Source of the DNA: Flavobacteriaceae bacterium
GTDB taxonomy: Bacteria > Bacteroidota > Bacteroidia > Flavobacteriales > Flavobacteriaceae
Direction: 5' to 3'
Length of the DNA: 64,000 bases
Assembly (NCBI GenBank): GCA_002707025.1
Contig: PALG01000026.1
Span: 62,001 to 126,000, forward strand
Made by a program: the position numbers and the translations under genes. Of the stretch, positions 33,483 through 42,425 are shown in pieces. Each line of letters opens with the position of its first letter. Position 1 is the first letter of the stretch. Under the pieces are notes generated by a model. That model was not told the origin of the DNA. It saw nothing but the letters and a program-made list of their open reading frames with translations, and did no database searches.

Positions 33483-35090
33483 TTAGACCAAAGGACCTCC
33501 TTTAAGGATTTCCTCATTGGCATAATCTTCAAATTTTTTAAAGTTTTCCTTGAAGGAATTAGCCAATTTATGAGCCGTTTTATAATATGCTTCGTCATTG
33601 TTCCAAGTTTGTCTTGGGCTCAACACCGAAGTGGGTACATTAGGACAGGTTCTAGGTTGTTGTACTCCAAAAACAGAGTGGATATGATAGTTATCCTTAT
33701 TGGCTGCTTCCAAAGACCCATCCAGAGCTGCCGTAATCATGGCACGGGTGTATTTCAGCTTCATACGATGCCCTACTCCGTAAGCACCTCCGGTCCAGCC
33801 GGTGTTGACAAGCCAAACATTCACTCCTGTGTCTTTCATCTTTTTACTCAGCATTTCGGCATATTGGGTAGGGTGTAATGGCATAAATGGCGCTCCGAAA
33901 CAAGCTGAAAAACTTGGTAGTGGTTCGTCAATACCTGCTTCCGTACCAGCTACTTTTGCTGTATATCCACTGATAAAATGATACGCTGCTTGCCCAGGGG
34001 TAAGCTTCGAAATAGGAGGCAACACTCCAAAAGCATCGGCGGTTAAAAAGAATATATTTTTTGGGTTTTCCCCAATAGAGGGCTCTTGTATGTTGTCAAT
34101 ATGATAAATAGGGTAACTTACCCGTGTATTTTGGGTAATGGAAGTATCGGCAAAATCTACTTCCCCTTGTTCATCCATGATAATATTTTCCAAGATAGCA
34201 CCCGGTTTAATTGCCTTGTAAATATCGGGTTCGTTTTCTTCGGAAAGGTTGATCACTTTAGCATAGCAGCCTCCTTCAAAATTGAAAACGGTATTTTCTT
34301 CGGTCCATCCGTGCTCATCGTCCCCGATCAGTTTACGGTTAGGATCGGTGGACAAAGTCGTTTTACCCGTTCCGGAAAGTCCGAAGAAAATCGCAGTGTC
34401 ATCCGCTTCGCCTACATTGGCAGAACAGTGCATTGGTAGCGTATTTTTGAAAACAGGAAGGATAAAGTTCAAGGCTGAAAAAATTCCTTTTTTAATTTCC
34501 CCGGTATAACCAGTTCCCCCAATTAAAGCAATCTTTTTGCTGAAGTTTAATATGGCAAAATTATGCTGTCGGGTTCCATCCCTTTCTGGATCAGCCATAA
34601 AGCCAGGGGCATTTACAATGACCCATTCGGGATCAAAGTTTTCCAATTCCGATTCTTCGGGGCGTAAAAACATATTATAAGCAAATAAATTGCTCCAAGG
34701 ATACTCATTAATCACCCGAATATTCAATCGGTACTTAGGGTCTGCACAAGCATAACTATCCCGAACATACACTTCCTTTTCAGAAAGGTATTCGGTGACC
34801 CGATCGTATAGAGCATCAAATTTTTCGGGTGCAAAAGGAATATTGATATTTCCCCACCAAACACGGTCTTTTGTGATGTCATCTTTCACAATAAATCGGT
34901 CTTTGGGAGAACGTCCTGTAAACTCTCCTGTGTTTACGGCAAGTGTTCCATTTTGGGTTTCCTTCCCTTGTTCTTTTCTTACTGTTTCTTCCTGAAGTTC
35001 CTGAGGCGTGAGTTGGTAATTTACCTTCGCGTTTTTAATTCCGTAGGTTTCTAACGAAATCGTTTTCGTTTCTTGACGATTATCTACCAT
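33483..35090 (-). CDS. pckA: Phosphoenolpyruvate carboxykinase (ATP)
   Basis: 535 aa, the family length. Diagnostic motifs: GRSPKDRFIV near the N-terminus, the kinase-1a P-loop GLSGTGKTTLS, the kinase-2 motif LIGDDEHGW, NFEGGCYAK, and the adenine-binding block TRVSYPIYHI. The GLSGTGKTT form indicates the ATP-dependent rather than GTP-dependent enzyme. It decarboxylates and phosphorylates oxaloacetate to PEP, the first step of gluconeogenesis. Promoter element at 35113-35120. Confidence 0.97.
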   Translation of the reverse strand: MVDNRQETKTISLETYGIKNAKVNYQLTPQELQEETVRKEQGKETQNGTLAVNTGEFTGRSPKDRFIVKDDITKDRVWWGNINIPFAPEKFDALYDRVTEYLSEKEVYVRDSYACADPKYRLNIRVINEYPWSNLFAYNMFLRPEESELENFDPEWVIVNAPGFMADPERDGTRQHNFAILNFSKKIALIGGTGYTGEIKKGIFSALNFILPVFKNTLPMHCSANVGEADDTAIFFGLSGTGKTTLSTDPNRKLIGDDEHGWTEENTVFNFEGGCYAKVINLSEENEPDIYKAIKPGAILENIIMDEQGEVDFADTSITQNTRVSYPIYHIDNIQEPSIGENPKNIFFLTADAFGVLPPISKLTPGQAAYHFISGYTAKVAGTEAGIDEPLPSFSACFGAPFMPLHPTQYAEMLSKKMKDTGVNVWLVNTGWTGGAYGVGHRMKLKYTRAMITAALDGSLEAANKDNYHIHSVFGVQQPRTCPNVPTSVLSPRQTWNNDEAYYKTAHKLANSFKENFKKFEDYANEEILKGGPLV

Positions 35091-35112
35091 GATTTAGGTT
35101 TTGTTGTGTGTG

Positions 35113-35120
35113 CAAAATTA
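35113..35120 (-). promoter_or_regulatory. Promoter -7 element for pckA
   Basis: Minus strand reads TAATTTTG, matching TAnnTTTG, 23 bases upstream of the start codon. Confidence 0.5.
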
Positions 35121-35158
35121 AAAAATTGAAATGGTATAACCTCCTTAAAAAAGCAAAA

Positions 35159-35557
35159 TTATGCTTTTCCCTTTCTTAAAAACGCCACTCCTAAAACAAT
35201 CCAACCTACTATAAATGAAAGCCCTCCCAGCGGTGTGATGGGTCCTAAAAAGGAAGCAGAAAAGGGTAAATATTCCTTTAATGCAAGCAAGTAAATAGAC
35301 CCAGAAAACAATACGATTCCCCCTACAAAAAGTCGAAAGATCCATTTTTTACTTTTTTCAGGGATTACTGAAACATACCCAACAAATAATAAAGCCAACA
35401 CATGATACATTTGGTAGCGCACCCCAGTTTCAAAACTTGCTAAGACGTTGGGTGCCACAAGCTTCTTTAATCCATGCGCCCCAAAGGCTCCAATAACAAT
35501 TGTAATAGCCCCTAATATTGACGCTGTAACCAGTATATTTTTGCTTAATTTATTCAT
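35159..35557 (-). CDS. DUF423 membrane protein
   Basis: 132 aa from ATG 35557 (MNKLSKNILVTASILG); an ATG at 35608 would add 17 polar residues ahead of the first helix. Four predicted membrane helices with the DUF423 signatures VIGAFGAHGLKK, SFETGVRYQMYHVLALL, FSGSIYLLAL and FLGPITPLGGLSFIVGW. The function of the family is unknown. Divergent from the saccharopine dehydrogenase family gene. Confidence 0.88.
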   Translation of the reverse strand: MNKLSKNILVTASILGAITIVIGAFGAHGLKKLVAPNVLASFETGVRYQMYHVLALLFVGYVSVIPEKSKKWIFRLFVGGIVLFSGSIYLLALKEYLPFSASFLGPITPLGGLSFIVGWIVLGVAFLRKGKA

Positions 35558-35628
35558 GGGTTCCCAATGCATTTTAGTACTTTCGTTATTTGAATATTTG
35601 ATCTTCAAAAATACGAAAAACCAATAGA

Positions 35629-36999
35629 ATGCGTCATATCTTGATCATTGGAGCCGGTCGCTCTACCACAAGCTTAGTTCGATACCTTTTAGAAAAATCA
35701 GAAACAGAAAACCTCTTCTTAACCATTGGGGATATTTCGGAAGAAAGTGCCCAAAAAATTACCAACGGGCATTCCAATGCCAAAGGAATTTACTTCGATG
35801 TCTTTGATGAAGCGCAACGTTCCAAAGTCATTCAGGAACACGACTTGGTGATTTCCATGCTGCCGGCCCGTTTTCATATTGAAGCCGCCAAAGATTGTCT
35901 AAAATATGGCAAAAATATGGTCACTGCTTCGTATGTAAGTAAAGAAATGCAAGACCTTCATGAAGCGGTAGAAAAAAAGGGACTTGTTTTTATGAACGAA
36001 ATTGGGGTAGATCCCGGGATTGACCACATGAGTGCCATGCAGGTGATTGACCGTATTCGGGATCATGGCGGAAAAATGCTGCTTTTCGAATCGTTTACCG
36101 GCGGATTGGTCGCTCCAGAAAGTGATGACAACCTTTGGCATTATAAATTTACCTGGAACCCCAGAAATGTCGTGGTAGCGGGACAAGGAGGTGCTGCTGA
36201 ATTTATTCAGGAAGGCACCTATAAATACATTCCGTACCATCGTTTGTTTCGAAGAACTGAATTTTTGGACGTGGATGGCTACGGAAGGTTTGAAGCCTAT
36301 GCCAATAGAAATTCCTTGAAATACCGAAGTGTTTACGGACTCGAGGACATTTTAACCCTGTATCGGGGAACGATGCGACGGGTAGGCTTCAGCAAAGCAT
36401 GGAACATGTTTGTACAGTTGGGTATGACCGATGATGGCTACACCATTCCGAATTCTGAAAATCTTTCCTATAGGGAATTTGTGAACTTATTTTTACCCTA
36501 TTCGCCTACCGATTCCGTAGAACTAAAAATGCGCCATAGTTTAAAGATTGACCAAGACGATTTAATGTGGGATAAATTGGTAGAGCTGGACATCTTCAAT
36601 CCCGAAAAGAAATTAGGCATCAAAGAAGCAACACCCGCCATGGCCCTTCAGAAAATTCTTACCGATAAATGGACGTTACAATCTGATGAAAAGGACATGA
36701 TTGTCATGTACCATAAGTTTGGGTACCAATTGGACGGGAAAAAGAAACAAATTGATAGCAGTATGGTGCTTATTGGGGAAGACCAAACCCATACGGCCAT
36801 GGCTAAAACCGTTGGGCTTCCCGTAGCGATGGCCGCCCTTAAAATACTGAATGGGGAAATTACCACCCCTGGAGTTCAAATTCCGATTACCAAAGAAGTG
36901 TACGAACCCATTTTAAAAGAGCTGGAAACCCATGGAATAACCTTCAAGGAAAAGTTCACCGATTACTTAGGCTACAACCCCAACAATATTGGTGGATAA
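35629..36999 (+). CDS. Saccharopine dehydrogenase family oxidoreductase
   Basis: 456 aa. N-terminal Rossmann motif ILIIGAGRSTTSLVRYLL, then LVISMLPARFHIEAAKDCL, VTASYVSKEM and GVDPGIDHMSAM, all typical of saccharopine reductase/dehydrogenase-like proteins. The C-terminal domain includes KDMIVMYHKFGYQ. It may act in lysine metabolism; gcdH, which acts late in lysine breakdown, lies elsewhere in this window (11125) but not in the same operon. Other substrates are possible. Confidence 0.85.
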   Translation: MRHILIIGAGRSTTSLVRYLLEKSETENLFLTIGDISEESAQKITNGHSNAKGIYFDVFDEAQRSKVIQEHDLVISMLPARFHIEAAKDCLKYGKNMVTASYVSKEMQDLHEAVEKKGLVFMNEIGVDPGIDHMSAMQVIDRIRDHGGKMLLFESFTGGLVAPESDDNLWHYKFTWNPRNVVVAGQGGAAEFIQEGTYKYIPYHRLFRRTEFLDVDGYGRFEAYANRNSLKYRSVYGLEDILTLYRGTMRRVGFSKAWNMFVQLGMTDDGYTIPNSENLSYREFVNLFLPYSPTDSVELKMRHSLKIDQDDLMWDKLVELDIFNPEKKLGIKEATPAMALQKILTDKWTLQSDEKDMIVMYHKFGYQLDGKKKQIDSSMVLIGEDQTHTAMAKTVGLPVAMAALKILNGEITTPGVQIPITKEVYEPILKELETHGITFKEKFTDYLGYNPNNIGG

Positions 37000-37001
37000 T
37001 T

Positions 37002-37032
37002 AAAAAGCCACTTCAATTGAAGTGGCTTTTTT
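37002..37032. terminator. Bidirectional terminator
   Basis: AAAAAGCCACTTCA and TGAAGTGGCTTTTTT form a perfect inverted repeat between two convergent genes. Confidence 0.9.
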
Positions 37033-37048
37033 ATTTTATATTTTAACT

Positions 37049-37744
37049 TTAATCCCTTCCCAGAAATATACTGATAAAGTAAAGTAACGTTGCTAGTGAT
37101 CCCAAGGCTGCAACCACATAGGTGCGCGCTGCCCATTTTAAGGCATCTTTGGCGCCCGCATGTTCTTGCTGCGTCACCATGTTTTCAGTTTCCAACCAAG
37201 CCAGTGCTCTTTTACTAGCATCATACTCAACCGGTAATGTGATAAAGGCAAATACCGTGGTGACTGCAAATAATAGGATTCCGATTAAAAAGACCGTATT
37301 CCCCAAGGCGCCCATAAAATTCATGGCCGTCATGACCAATCCCGCCATGATAACGAAATTAGATAGTTTACTGGCGATTCCCACAGCGGGTACAATTTTG
37401 CTTCGCATGGTCAACCAACTATACGCTTTTGCATGCTGAACGGCGTGTCCTACTTCGTGAGCCGCCACCGCTGCTGCTGCTGCATTGCGTTGCATATAGA
37501 CTCCTTCACTTAGGTTCACGGTTTTATTGGCAGGGTTGTAATGGTCTGTAAGCATTCCGGGCGTAGAAATTACCTGTACATCGGTAATGCCATTATCGGC
37601 CAACATTTTTTCGGCGATTTCCTTACCGCTCATGCCATTTTGCAGATGGACTTTCGAATATTTTTTAAATTTACTTTTTAAGCGGTTGCTTACATACATG
37701 CTCACCAAAAAGATGGCACCTGCGATGATATAATATCCAATCAT
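37049..37744 (-). CDS. YugP-type zinc metallopeptidase
   Basis: 231 aa. It has an N-terminal membrane helix, the zinc motif HEVGH (in AAHEVGHAVQHAKAYSWL), and two or three further hydrophobic segments. EYDASKRAL is the third zinc-ligand region. The family is membrane-embedded and of unknown substrate. Monocistronic between a terminator and ald. Confidence 0.85.
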   Translation of the reverse strand: MIGYYIIAGAIFLVSMYVSNRLKSKFKKYSKVHLQNGMSGKEIAEKMLADNGITDVQVISTPGMLTDHYNPANKTVNLSEGVYMQRNAAAAAVAAHEVGHAVQHAKAYSWLTMRSKIVPAVGIASKLSNFVIMAGLVMTAMNFMGALGNTVFLIGILLFAVTTVFAFITLPVEYDASKRALAWLETENMVTQQEHAGAKDALKWAARTYVVAALGSLATLLYFISIFLGRD

Positions 37745-37833
37745 TGTGTTTCTGAATTAAGATTACCTAAGAAATTCTTCAAAAATCAATCCAAATTTCT
37801 TTAAAGTAAATGTACGGTAAATTTGTCAGATTT

Positions 37834-38931
37834 TTACACAAGAGTTTCCCAACCAAATGCTTCGTTTATTTCCTCATATACTACCTCACCGTGAATGATA
37901 TTCAGCCCTTTTTCCAAAGATGGATCCTTTTCACAGGCTGCTTCCCATCCTAGATTCGCCAATTTTAGGATATAAGGTAACGTCACGTTGGTAAGCGCAA
38001 TAGTGGAAGTGTAAGGAACGGCTCCTGGCATATTGGCTACACAATAATGTACCACATCGTCTATAATATAGGTGGGATCTTCGTGCGTGGTAGGTTTGGT
38101 GGTTTCAAAACAACCTCCTTGATCTACGGCCACATCCACCAAAACCGTTCCCGGACGGATCATTTTCAACATGTCCCGCGTAATCAATTTGGGGGCTTTC
38201 CCTCCTTTAATCAACACACCCCCTACAATAAGGTCGTGGTTTTTTATAAGTCGCTGAATGTTATACTTACTGGAAAACATCGTGACCACGTGACTTGGTA
38301 AAATATTGTTGACATGTCGTAATTTCTTTAAGTCGATATCCAAGATGGTCACATGCGCCCCTAAACCAGCGGCCATTTTTGCGGCCTGAATACCCACAGT
38401 TCCAGCCCCTAAAATAAGCACCTTCCCTGGTGCTACCCCTGGAACGCCTCCCAAGAGCACCCCCCTACCCTTGATAGGCTTTTCTAAATATTTTGCTCCC
38501 TGCTGAATGGCCATTCTTCCCGCTACTTCAGACATGGGGGTCAACAAAGGCAACGTACCCTCTTCGTCTTCTACCGTTTCATACGCAATACAAACCGCCT
38601 CACTCTCAATCATGGCTTCGGTTAGGGTTTGATTGGAAGCGAAATGGAAATAGGTAAAAATCACCTGATCCTTTTTAATGAGCGGGTATTCCTCTTCAAT
38701 AGGCTCTTTCACCTTCACAATCATTTCAGCAATTGCATATACCTCAGCAATTGTGGGCAACAGAGACGCCCCTACTTCTTCATACTCCTCATCCGAAAAA
38801 CCACTGCCTTCCCCCGCGGTTTGTTGTACGTAGACTTCATGTCCTTGGGAGATAAGTTCATACACCCCCGCAGGGGTCATGGCGACCCGATTTTCATTGT
38901 TTTTGATTTCTTTTGGGATTCCGATTTTCAT
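37834..38931 (-). CDS. ald: Alanine dehydrogenase
   Basis: 365 aa. MKIGIPKEIKNNENRVAMTP at the N-terminus contains the conserved Arg that binds pyruvate, followed by VKVKEP with its Lys and TYFHFAS with the catalytic His. The NAD Rossmann motif is LILGAGTVGIQAAKMAAGLG and the second catalytic Asp lies in VDVAVDQGG. It interconverts L-alanine and pyruvate plus ammonia. It is separated from leuS by the hairpin at 38987-39005. Confidence 0.95.
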   Translation of the reverse strand: MKIGIPKEIKNNENRVAMTPAGVYELISQGHEVYVQQTAGEGSGFSDEEYEEVGASLLPTIAEVYAIAEMIVKVKEPIEEEYPLIKKDQVIFTYFHFASNQTLTEAMIESEAVCIAYETVEDEEGTLPLLTPMSEVAGRMAIQQGAKYLEKPIKGRGVLLGGVPGVAPGKVLILGAGTVGIQAAKMAAGLGAHVTILDIDLKKLRHVNNILPSHVVTMFSSKYNIQRLIKNHDLIVGGVLIKGGKAPKLITRDMLKMIRPGTVLVDVAVDQGGCFETTKPTTHEDPTYIIDDVVHYCVANMPGAVPYTSTIALTNVTLPYILKLANLGWEAACEKDPSLEKGLNIIHGEVVYEEINEAFGWETLV

Positions 38932-38970
38932 GATGAATAGATTTTATAGGGTTATACCCGCTAAAATACT

Positions 38971-39006
38971 TCATATAAAAAATATACCCCCTAAAATTTA
39001 GGGGGT
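38971..39006 (-). terminator. Terminator after leuS
   Basis: On the minus strand CCCCCTAAA pairs with TTTAGGGGG with almost no loop, followed by a T-rich stretch (TATATTTTTTATATG). Confidence 0.65.
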
Positions 39007-39066
39007 TGTTTATAAAATTTAATAAGTTTGAAGTGAATTAAATTAAAAACATGGGGGTCTTCGGTT

Positions 39067-42000
39067 TTATCCTACGATATTAATAATTTTCCCAGGGACT
39101 ACAATCACTTTTTTAGGAGTTCTTCCTTGCAGTTGCGCTTGGGTTTTTTCGTGAGCCATGACAGCAGCTTCAATATCTTCTTTACTCATATCCAACGGAA
39201 GCTCCATTTTAAAACGCATTTTACCATTAAAAGAAACTGGGTATTCCTTGCTGCTCTCCACCAAATGCTTTGCTTCAAACTTCGGGAAGGGCTCTGTAGA
39301 AATACTTTCGGTATGGCCCAATTTTTCCCAAAGTTCTTCGGAAATATGAGGCGCGTAAGGCGAAATTAGTACCGCTAACGGTTCCAGTACCTCCCGACTG
39401 TTACACTTTTGGGAGCTGAGTTCGTTCACGGCAATCATAAAGGTCGAAACCGACGTATTGAAACTGAAGTTCTCGATGTCCTCTTCCACCTTTTTGATGG
39501 TTTTATGCAAGGTTTTCAAGCTGTCCTTGGAAGCTGCCACATCAGAAACCAAAAATTCGCCTTCAGGGCCATTATGGTACAATTTCCATAGTTTTTTTAG
39601 GAAACTATGCACGCCTGTAATGCCAGCGGTGCTCCAAGGTTTGGCCTGCTCCAAGGGCCCCAAAAACATTTCGTACATCCGTAACGTATCGGCACCATAT
39701 TGTTCGCAAATATCATCGGGGTTGACCACGTTGTATTTGGACTTGGACATTTTTTCGACCTCGCGGGAAACTTTAAAAGTACCGTCTTCTTCAGTAATAA
39801 AAATGGCCTCTTTAAACTCCGGACGCCAATTTTTGAAAGCTTCAATATCCAATTCATTTGAGGTATTCACCATTGAAACATCTACATGAATTGGCTGAAC
39901 AGTATTATTTTCTTTTAAAGATGCGGAGACCAACTTATTCTCCCCTTCTATTCGGAATACAAACGCACTCTCCCCCAAGATCATTCCTTGGTTGATCAAC
40001 TTTTTTACGGGCTCGTCCACGGGCAAATAGCCACGGTCGTGCATAAACTTGGTCCAAAAGCGGGTGTACAGCAAATGGCCGGTGGCATGCTCGCTTCCGC
40101 CCAAATACAGATCCACGTTTTGCCAATAGTCCAACGCCTGTTGCGAAGCAAATTGGGTGTCATTCCGTGGGTCCATATAGCGGAACATATAACAACTACT
40201 CCCTGCCCAACCTGGCATGGTGTTCAGTTCCAATGGAAAAACGGTTTTGTCATCTATCAATTCATTACTTACCACTTCGTTATTGGAGGCATCCCATGCC
40301 CAAACCTCAGCACGGCCCAACGGTGGCTCGCCTTCTTCGGTAGGAAGGTATTTTTCCACTTCCGGAAGGGTAAGGGGCAAATGCTCCAACGCAATGGTTT
40401 GCGGCATGCCATTTTTATAGTACACTGGGAACGGCTCTCCCCAGTAGCGTTGACGGCTAAACACCGCATCCCGCAAACGGTAATTGATTTTTCCTTTTCC
40501 TTGACCTTGTGCCTCCAAGGCTTCAATCGCCTTTTGGGTGGCCTCCGCATAGGGGAGTCCGTTGAGGAAATCACTATTGGCAATTACGGCAGTATCTTTA
40601 TCGGCAAAGGCTTCTTCAGAAATATCGACCCCTTCAAAAATATTCGGGATGGGGATGTCGAAATGCTTCGCAAAGTCGTAATCCCTTTGGTCTCCACAAG
40701 GAACCGCCATGACGGCCCCTGTTCCGTAGCCGGCCAACACATAATCCCCAATCCAAATAGGCACAGGTTCTTTAGTAAACGGATGCTCTGCATACGCCCC
40801 GGTAAACACTCCCGAAATGTTTTTCACATCGGCCATACGTTCCCGTTCGCTCCGTTTGGCCGTAGCTTCCACATAGGCTTCCACCTCGGCTTTTTGTGCT
40901 TCCGTGGTAATTTTGGATACCAAGTCATGTTCGGGTGCCAACGTCATAAAACTCACTCCAAAAATGGTATCGGGACGGGTGGTAAACACCTCAATAAAAT
41001 CCCCTCCCTGACCCTCCCCAGAGGGGAGGGAGTTAAGAACCTCCGTAATCTTGTTAACTACTTTTCCTGTATCCTCTAAAACTTCTTGATTGGTAAATCG
41101 GATCACCTTAAACCCTTTCTTCTCAGACAAAGTTAGCGTTCTCAGTTCATCTTCTTCCAATTGAAAATTGTGGATATCCCCATCTACTTCAACAATTAGT
41201 TTCTTTTCCAAGCAAACGAAATCGACAATAAATTTATATACGGGGTGTTGTCTTCTAAATTTTGCCCCCAATTGCTTGTTTCTTAGTGCTTCCCAAAGCT
41301 TTTGCTCTGCAGCGGTTGGGTTTTTCCGCATTTCCTTGGCTTTCTCCAGCAGCATCTTAATGATTTTGGGATCGCCTGTCAAACGGTATCCGTCTCCCCC
41401 TCCGCTGGAGGGGGCTGGGGGGAGGACCTTAAACCTCACCGAAGCCCCTTTGGAACGGCCAATCCAATTGGTTTGGGAATCCTTCAAAGGCTGCGGCCAG
41501 TCAATCGTCTCGAGTCCGTCGAGCAACCGTTGTGCATAGGCCGTAATACGCATGCTCCACTGCTTCATTTTCTTACGAACCACGGGGTAGCCCCCTCTTT
41601 CGGAAACCCCATTCACGATTTCATCGTTTGCTAAAACGGTTCCCAATTGCGGACACCAGTTTACTTCGGTTTCTGCCAAATAGGTGAGTCGGTATTGTAA
41701 TAAAATTTGATGTTTTTCTTCTTCGGAAAAGTCGTTCCATTGTTCTGCTGAAAAAAGAGCAACGTTGTCATCGCAAGCGGCATCTACATTTGTATTTCCT
41801 TCCGAAGTAAATAGGGAAATCAATTCGCTAATGGGCCGTGCTTTATCTTCCGAACGGTCATACCAACTTTCGAACAATTGGATGAAAATCCACTGCGTCC
41901 ATTTGTAATATTCGGGATCACTGGTGCGCACTTCCCGGCTCCAATCGAAGCTAAACCCAATCTGATCCAACTGTTGCCTGTAACGGGCAATGTTCTCATC

Positions 42001-42303
42001 GGTGGTTTTACGGGGGTGTTGCCCCGTTTGGATGGCATACTGTTCGGCGGGCAGCCCAAAGCTATCATAACCCTGTGGATGCAACACATTAAAACCTTTG
42101 TGACGCTTGTAACGCGCGTAGATATCACTGGCAATGTAGCCCAGCGGGTGCCCCACGTGCAATCCCGCCCCAGAAGGATAGGGAAACATATCCAATACAT
42201 AATATTTAGGTTTATCGCTTTGGTTTTCGGCTTTAAACGTTTGATTTTTAGCCCAATACTCTTGCCATTTGGCTTCGATATCGTTAAAATGATATTTGCT
42301 CAT
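39067..42303 (-). CDS. leuS: Leucyl-tRNA synthetase carrying an in-frame DUF559 nuclease-domain insertion
   Basis: 1078 aa from ATG 42303 (MSKYHFNDIEAKWQEYW). An ATG 17 codons upstream lies ahead of the promoter element at 42328-42335 and is rejected. The LeuRS parts are intact: HVGH (in GAGLHVGHPLGY), the CP1 editing-site motif FTTRPDT, and KMSKS (EKMSKSKYNVV). Between GASVRFKV and FIEVFTTRPDT, residues about 294-435 are foreign: a linker LPPAPSSGGGDG, a DUF559 domain with PD-(D/E)XK residues Asp361, Glu372 and Asp374, and a linker LPSGEGQGGD. Removing them leaves about 936 aa, the usual length. The insertion lies at the edge of CP1, so editing may be affected. Confidence 0.95.
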   Translation of the reverse strand: MSKYHFNDIEAKWQEYWAKNQTFKAENQSDKPKYYVLDMFPYPSGAGLHVGHPLGYIASDIYARYKRHKGFNVLHPQGYDSFGLPAEQYAIQTGQHPRKTTDENIARYRQQLDQIGFSFDWSREVRTSDPEYYKWTQWIFIQLFESWYDRSEDKARPISELISLFTSEGNTNVDAACDDNVALFSAEQWNDFSEEEKHQILLQYRLTYLAETEVNWCPQLGTVLANDEIVNGVSERGGYPVVRKKMKQWSMRITAYAQRLLDGLETIDWPQPLKDSQTNWIGRSKGASVRFKVLPPAPSSGGGDGYRLTGDPKIIKMLLEKAKEMRKNPTAAEQKLWEALRNKQLGAKFRRQHPVYKFIVDFVCLEKKLIVEVDGDIHNFQLEEDELRTLTLSEKKGFKVIRFTNQEVLEDTGKVVNKITEVLNSLPSGEGQGGDFIEVFTTRPDTIFGVSFMTLAPEHDLVSKITTEAQKAEVEAYVEATAKRSERERMADVKNISGVFTGAYAEHPFTKEPVPIWIGDYVLAGYGTGAVMAVPCGDQRDYDFAKHFDIPIPNIFEGVDISEEAFADKDTAVIANSDFLNGLPYAEATQKAIEALEAQGQGKGKINYRLRDAVFSRQRYWGEPFPVYYKNGMPQTIALEHLPLTLPEVEKYLPTEEGEPPLGRAEVWAWDASNNEVVSNELIDDKTVFPLELNTMPGWAGSSCYMFRYMDPRNDTQFASQQALDYWQNVDLYLGGSEHATGHLLYTRFWTKFMHDRGYLPVDEPVKKLINQGMILGESAFVFRIEGENKLVSASLKENNTVQPIHVDVSMVNTSNELDIEAFKNWRPEFKEAIFITEEDGTFKVSREVEKMSKSKYNVVNPDDICEQYGADTLRMYEMFLGPLEQAKPWSTAGITGVHSFLKKLWKLYHNGPEGEFLVSDVAASKDSLKTLHKTIKKVEEDIENFSFNTSVSTFMIAVNELSSQKCNSREVLEPLAVLISPYAPHISEELWEKLGHTESISTEPFPKFEAKHLVESSKEYPVSFNGKMRFKMELPLDMSKEDIEAAVMAHEKTQAQLQGRTPKKVIVVPGKIINIVG
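41012..41030. repeat. Terminal hairpin of the leuS element (3' end in gene direction)
   Basis: CCCTCCCC and GGGGAGGG pair perfectly around AGA. In the leuS frame it encodes part of LPSGEGQGG. Confidence 0.85.
41396..41414. repeat. Terminal hairpin of the leuS element (5' end in gene direction)
   Basis: CCCCCTCC and GGAGGGGG pair perfectly around GCT. In the leuS frame it encodes part of PPAPSSGGG. Confidence 0.85.
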
Positions 42304-42327
42304 GCGTTGCGTTTCAAAAAGAAAGGG

Positions 42328-42335
42328 CAAATTTA
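42328..42335 (-). promoter_or_regulatory. Promoter -7 element for leuS
   Basis: Minus strand reads TAAATTTG, 25 bases upstream of ATG 42303. Confidence 0.55.
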
Positions 42336-42425
42336 CACCGAATGTACGAATCATAAAAGTTTAAACGTTAGTATTCATAGAACTAAAAAACCTTGTATTT
42401 TTACGACACCAATTGAAAACCTTGT

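Larger units (their letters stand above)
41001..41425 (-). mobile_element. DUF559 nuclease-domain element inserted in frame in leuS
   Basis: About 425 bp, about 142 codons, without stop in the leuS frame. It encodes AKEMRKNPTAAEQKLWEALR, KFRRQHPVYKFIVDFVC, LIVEVDGDIH and KGFKVIRFTNQEVLED, the complete DUF559 pattern (Vsr-like PD-(D/E)XK nuclease; Asp361, Glu372, Asp374 of LeuRS). Each end carries a GC-rich 8-bp hairpin, and the two ends are imperfect inverted repeats of each other (about 23 of 32 positions). Base composition of the ends is very unlike the surrounding gene. No target duplication was seen. Mobility is inferred, as no second copy is in the window. Confidence 0.75.

Noticed and set aside
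39988-41079. A 363-codon open frame on the plus strand opposite leuS
   Set aside because: It is antisense to conserved LeuRS sequence and to the nuclease insertion, has no recognisable domain and its composition simply mirrors leuS codons.
41012-41414. The GC-rich hairpins in leuS as intrinsic terminators
   Set aside because: They have no T-run, lie inside an open reading frame, and LeuRS continues intact beyond them.
41001-41425. The leuS insertion as an intein or group I/II intron
   Set aside because: No Cys/Ser start, no His-Asn end and no HINT blocks; the frame is open, so no intron needs to be spliced out.
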